Source: Paracoccaceae bacterium (GTDB taxonomy: Bacteria > Pseudomonadota > Alphaproteobacteria > Rhodobacterales > Rhodobacteraceae). From it: a stretch of 7,801 nucleotides of DNA. The notes below the pieces were generated by a model. It made no database searches and was not told where the DNA came from. It saw only the letters and a program-made list of their open reading frames with translations. Shown piece after piece: positions 4,786-7,801 of this stretch. A program made the position numbers and the translations under genes. The DNA is taken from positions 1 through 7,801 of the forward strand of contig SBFT01000211.1 in assembly GCA_006227805.1 (NCBI GenBank), in the 5' to 3' direction. Positions within the stretch are counted from its first letter, which is position 1. Each line of letters starts with the position of its first letter.

Positions 4786-7206
4786 ATGAAATCCCAGACC
4801 CGCGTGGTCGTGATCGGCGGCGGCATCGCCGGCTGTTCCACCCTCTATCATCTGACGCGGGAAGGCTGGAGCGATGTCGTCCTGATCGAGCGGAACGAAC
4901 TGACATCCGGCACCACCTGGCATTCGGCCGCCCAGGTCACGAATTTCGGCACGACCCAGACGATGGTGGGCCTGAAAAGCCATTCCATCCGGCTCTACCA
5001 GGACCTGGCCGCCGACCCGGATCATCCCATCAACTATCACCATGGCGACGGCGGCATTCGCCTGGCCAATTCGGAAACCACCATGGATGGCTATCGCCAC
5101 TTCGCCAGCCAGGCGAAGGTGATGGGCGTGGATTTCGAGATCCTCGACGCCGCCGAATGTGCGCGGCGCCATCCGCTGATCACCACGGACCGCCTGATCG
5201 GAGGCCTGTGGGATCCGCTCGACGGCGACATCGACCCCGCGCAATTGTGCCAGGCGCTGGCGCGGCGGGCGCGCAAGGCGGGGGCAGAGGTCTACCGGAA
5301 CACGCCGGTCACCGGGCTGACGCAGCGACCGGACGACAGCTGGATCGTCCACACCGAACAGGGCGACATCGCCTGCGAGATCGTGGTCAACGCCTGCGGC
5401 TACCGGGTGAACGAGGTGGGCGCGATGATGGGCGTCCACCATCCCGTCGCCTCGATGGAGCACCAGTATTTCCTGACCGGACCGATCCAGGCCATCGCCG
5501 ATTTCGGCAGGCGGGTGCCGCTTCTGCGCTGTCCGATCGACGACTTCTACGCGCGCCAGGAAAAGCAGGGGTTGCTGGTCGGCTTCTACGAGCAGGATTG
5601 CCGGACCTGGGGGATGGACGGGATCGCCCCCGATTTCGTCAATGCGCTGTGCCCCAGCGACACCGACCGCGTGCTGCCGGTGCTGGAGAACGTCTTCAAG
5701 CGTATGCCCGCGCTGGAGGAGGTGGGCATCCACACCATCGTCAATGGCCCGATCACCTATTCCATCGACGGGGCCCCCCTGGTCGGGCCCATCCCCGGCA
5801 AGCGCAACGCCTTCTGCATCATCGGCCTGCGGGCCGGGATCGGCGAGGGCGGCGGCCATGGCTGGCTTCTGGCCCAGCAGATCGTGCATGGCGAGGCCGA
5901 GTATGACACCTGGGTCATCGACCCCCGCCGGTTCACGGGCCATGCCAACGTGGAACTGACCGCGCTGAAGGCGATCGAGGATTACCGGAACGAATTCCGC
6001 TTCCACCTGCCGCATGAACACCGCCCCGCCGGGCGCCCGATCAAGACCACGCCCCTGACGCCGGTCCTGGCGGCGGAGGGTGCCGAGTTCGGCGTCGTCA
6101 ACGGTTGGGAAAGGGTGGCCTACATCAGGCCCAGCCCCGATTTCCATGAAACCCATGGCTTCCGCTTCAACGAGACCTTCGACGTGGTCGCCTCGGAGGT
6201 GCGGGCCGTGCAGACCGGCGTCGGCCTGACCGAGGTCAGCGGCTTCAACCGGTTCGGGATCACCGGACCGGGCGCGCGCGACTGGCTGGATACCATGGTC
6301 TGCGGGCGGGTGCCGCGGAAGGTCGGCAAGGTGGGGCTGGCCTACCTGCTGAACCACCACGGCAATGTGAAGGCCGAGGCGACGCTGGCCAATCTCGACG
6401 CGGGCACGATCTGGTATGGCTCGGCCGCGGCATCCGAATATCACGACATGGACTGGCTGACGGCGCATCTGCCGGGGGATGGCTCGGTCGCGATCCGGTC
6501 GCTGACGAACGACTGGACGATCCTGGTTCTGGCGGGGCCGAAGTCGCGCGACGTGCTGGCGGCGGCATCCCGCGGCGACTGGTCCGCCGCGGCCTTCCCA
6601 TGGCTGTCCGTGCGCCGCGCCTTTGTCGGCATCGCGCCCGCGGTGGTGATGTCGGTCAGCTTCTCGGGTGAACTTGCCTATGAAATCCATGTCCCGAATG
6701 CCCAGCTTTACGCGGCCTGGCTGGCGCTGCGGAAGGCGGGGCAGCCGCATGGACTGCGGCTCTTCGGCTCGCACGCCGTCGACTCGATGCGGCTGGAAAA
6801 GGGCTATCGCCACTGGAAGGCGGACCTCGTGACCGAGTTCAGCCCCTTCGAATCCGGCCTTGCGCGGTTCGTCAAGATGGACAAGCCCGCCTTCATCGGC
6901 AAATCCGCGCTGGAGAAGAGCATCGCCGAAGGCCCCCGCCGCGCCTTCGTCTCGATGGTGGTGGAGGCCACCCACGCCACGGCCCAGGGAGGCGATGCCA
7001 TCCTTTCGGCGGGCCGGGTTGTGGGCTCGGTCACCTCGGTCGGGTGGGGCCACAGGGTGGGCAGGAACATCGCCATGGGTTTCGTGGAACCGGCCTTCGC
7101 CGCGGAAGGCACCGAGCTCATGGTCGAGGTGATCGGCCGGCCCACCCCGGCCACCGTGGTGCCGGGGTGCCTCTATGATCCCGGAAACATCCGCCTCCGG
7201 GCCTGA
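4786..7206 (+). CDS. Dimethylglycine/sarcosine dehydrogenase-like flavoprotein with GcvT domain
   Basis: This 806-residue protein has the full architecture of dimethylglycine dehydrogenase: a DAO-type FAD oxidoreductase (about 6-366), a linker domain (about 370-424), a GcvT-like folate domain (about 427-700) and a GcvT C-terminal barrel (about 713-795). The dinucleotide site is GGGIAG (11-16), with acidic E35 ending the second strand. H46 in SGTTWHSAAQ aligns with the histidine that covalently holds FAD in the mammalian enzymes. The segment KAEATLANL (529-537), followed by GSAAASEYHDMDWL (545-558), resembles mammalian dimethylglycine dehydrogenase more than GcvT itself, whose catalytic Asp is absent there. 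Family chemistry is oxidative N-demethylation, with the methyl carbon captured as 5,10-methylene-tetrahydrofolate and electrons passed to an electron-transfer flavoprotein. No signal peptide is seen. It diverges from hpsN and may share its control. The exact N-methyl substrate is unknown. Confidence 0.9.
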   Translation: MKSQTRVVVIGGGIAGCSTLYHLTREGWSDVVLIERNELTSGTTWHSAAQVTNFGTTQTMVGLKSHSIRLYQDLAADPDHPINYHHGDGGIRLANSETTMDGYRHFASQAKVMGVDFEILDAAECARRHPLITTDRLIGGLWDPLDGDIDPAQLCQALARRARKAGAEVYRNTPVTGLTQRPDDSWIVHTEQGDIACEIVVNACGYRVNEVGAMMGVHHPVASMEHQYFLTGPIQAIADFGRRVPLLRCPIDDFYARQEKQGLLVGFYEQDCRTWGMDGIAPDFVNALCPSDTDRVLPVLENVFKRMPALEEVGIHTIVNGPITYSIDGAPLVGPIPGKRNAFCIIGLRAGIGEGGGHGWLLAQQIVHGEAEYDTWVIDPRRFTGHANVELTALKAIEDYRNEFRFHLPHEHRPAGRPIKTTPLTPVLAAEGAEFGVVNGWERVAYIRPSPDFHETHGFRFNETFDVVASEVRAVQTGVGLTEVSGFNRFGITGPGARDWLDTMVCGRVPRKVGKVGLAYLLNHHGNVKAEATLANLDAGTIWYGSAAASEYHDMDWLTAHLPGDGSVAIRSLTNDWTILVLAGPKSRDVLAAASRGDWSAAAFPWLSVRRAFVGIAPAVVMSVSFSGELAYEIHVPNAQLYAAWLALRKAGQPHGLRLFGSHAVDSMRLEKGYRHWKADLVTEFSPFESGLARFVKMDKPAFIGKSALEKSIAEGPRRAFVSMVVEATHATAQGGDAILSAGRVVGSVTSVGWGHRVGRNIAMGFVEPAFAAEGTELMVEVIGRPTPATVVPGCLYDPGNIRLRA

Positions 7207-7221
7207 GGGCCGGGGACACGG

Positions 7222-7261
7222 GGCAGGGCCGGTCGAAATCCTTGCCGCGCGCGGCCCTGTC
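7222..7261. terminator. Convergent intergenic hairpin, possible two-way terminator
   Basis: Between the flavoprotein stop and the converging ATPase stop, CAGGGCCG (7224-7231) pairs perfectly with CGGCCCTG (7252-7259). The stem extends by one G:U and one G:C pair to 7222/7261, around a 20-base loop. A competing self-complementary 12-mer, GCCGCGCGCGGC, lies at 7244-7255. No T-run follows on either strand. Its position between two convergent gene ends suits a shared terminator. Confidence 0.4.
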
Positions 7262-7269
7262 GCTGTCGC

Positions 7270-7801
7270 TCAGGCCGCGACCAGCGTCGCGTCGGCGGGC
7301 GACCAGCCGATCCACACCTCGGTTCCTTCCGCAAATCCGTTCCCCCCCGCGACCGACGAGGGTTCGCTGACCACGATCTGCCCGAACGCGGTGGTCACGA
7401 AGGTCCGCGCCTCGGCGCCGAGGAAGGACCGCGTCTCGACCCGCCCGCGGATCATGTTGGGCAGGTCCGGGAACGCCGCCGCGGCCAGCCGCAACCGTTC
7501 CGGCCGCAGGATCAGCCGGACACGCGCACCGGGCGCCGCGGACGCGTCTCCCGCCGGGATCTCGAAGCTCTGGTCGCCGCAGCGCAGGCGTGCCACCCCG
7601 TCCGGCCCGGCGACGATCTCTCCCGGCAGGGAGATCGCATGTCCGACGAAGGTGGACACGAACTCGGTCCTGGGAGAGAGATAGATCTCGCTGGGCGAGC
7701 CGACCTGAACGATGGCGCCGTCGCGCATCACCGCCACCCGGTCCGACATCGCCATCGCTTCTTCCTGGTCGTGCGTGACGAAGATGAACGTGATGCCGAC
7801 G
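7270..7801 (-). CDS. PotA/MalK-class ABC transporter ATP-binding protein (C-terminal part)
   Basis: The window ends inside this gene, leaving the last 176 residues. The visible part begins with a strand and the switch histidine in FVTHDQEEAMAMSDRVAVM, followed by DGAIVQVGSPSEIY, the standard end of the nucleotide-binding domain in the polyamine/iron/sugar importer class. FVSTFVGHAISLPGEI and RVRLILRPERLRL then lead into a TOBE-like C-terminal beta domain, ending VWIGWSPADATLVAA. The style (LRPE, then WSPAD near the end) is closest to the spermidine/putrescine-type (PotA) group, but ferric iron, sugar-phosphate and phosphonate systems share it. Walker A, the signature and the start codon lie beyond 7801. 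It converges on the flavoprotein gene and belongs to a separate operon entering from the right. The ATG at 7755 is internal and follows the H-loop, so it is not the start. Confidence 0.92.
   Translation of the reverse strand, partial: VGITFIFVTHDQEEAMAMSDRVAVMRDGAIVQVGSPSEIYLSPRTEFVSTFVGHAISLPGEIVAGPDGVARLRCGDQSFEIPAGDASAAPGARVRLILRPERLRLAAAAFPDLPNMIRGRVETRSFLGAEARTFVTTAFGQIVVSEPSSVAGGNGFAEGTEVWIGWSPADATLVAA

Noticed and set aside
4678..7053. 791-codon minus-strand open frame opposite the flavoprotein.
   Set aside because: The plus strand holds every motif of a dimethylglycine-dehydrogenase-like protein over the same bases. The antisense product is His/Asp/Arg-rich low-complexity sequence typical of a mirror frame.

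Overview
This window is very GC-rich, with tightly packed genes and strong G/C bias at third codon positions. Together with the gene families present, this points to an alphaproteobacterium, most likely of the Rhodobacteraceae (Roseobacter/Paracoccus/Rhodovulum type). This is an inference from gene content and composition, as there is no rRNA or other taxonomic marker in the window.

Layout. (1) Positions 1-1405, plus strand: the 3' end of a DppD/OppD-type ATPase gene and a complete DppF/OppF-type ATPase gene, overlapping by 8 bases. They form the distal end of a peptide/nickel-class ABC importer operon whose other genes lie to the left. (2) Positions 1477-4608, minus strand, read right to left: a possible 34-residue leader ORF, a histidinol-dehydrogenase-family enzyme that looks like sulfopropanediol 3-dehydrogenase (HpsN), a PLP enzyme of the D-cysteine desulfhydrase / L-cysteate sulfo-lyase (CuyA) family, and an Asp/Glu-racemase-family protein. 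The last two genes overlap by ATGA, and the candidate leader ORF meets hpsN in the same way. (3) Positions 4786-7206, plus strand and divergent from hpsN: an 806-residue flavoprotein of the dimethylglycine/sarcosine dehydrogenase type with a GcvT-like C-terminal half. (4) Positions 7270-7801, minus strand: the C-terminal part of a PotA/MalK-class ABC ATPase with a TOBE-like tail, cut by the window end.

How the genes may work together. HpsN oxidises (R)-2,3-dihydroxypropane-1-sulfonate (DHPS) to sulfolactate. CuyA splits L-cysteate into pyruvate, ammonium and sulfite. In marine Rhodobacteraceae these two steps are linked through sulfopyruvate and transamination to cysteate. The minus-strand cluster is therefore best read as an organosulfonate (DHPS/cysteate) catabolic unit with an added amino-acid racemase, which would fit use of D- as well as L-amino acids. 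The divergent flavoprotein would demethylate an N-methylated amine or amino acid, passing the one-carbon unit to tetrahydrofolate. Neither transporter substrate can be read from the sequence.

The hpsN/flavoprotein intergenic region holds a perfect 15-bp palindrome, a second weaker dyad, a hairpin that could cover the leader-ORF ribosome binding site, and the possible leader peptide. These are the best candidates for undescribed regulation. I see no CRISPR array, tRNA, rRNA, insertion sequence or phage element.
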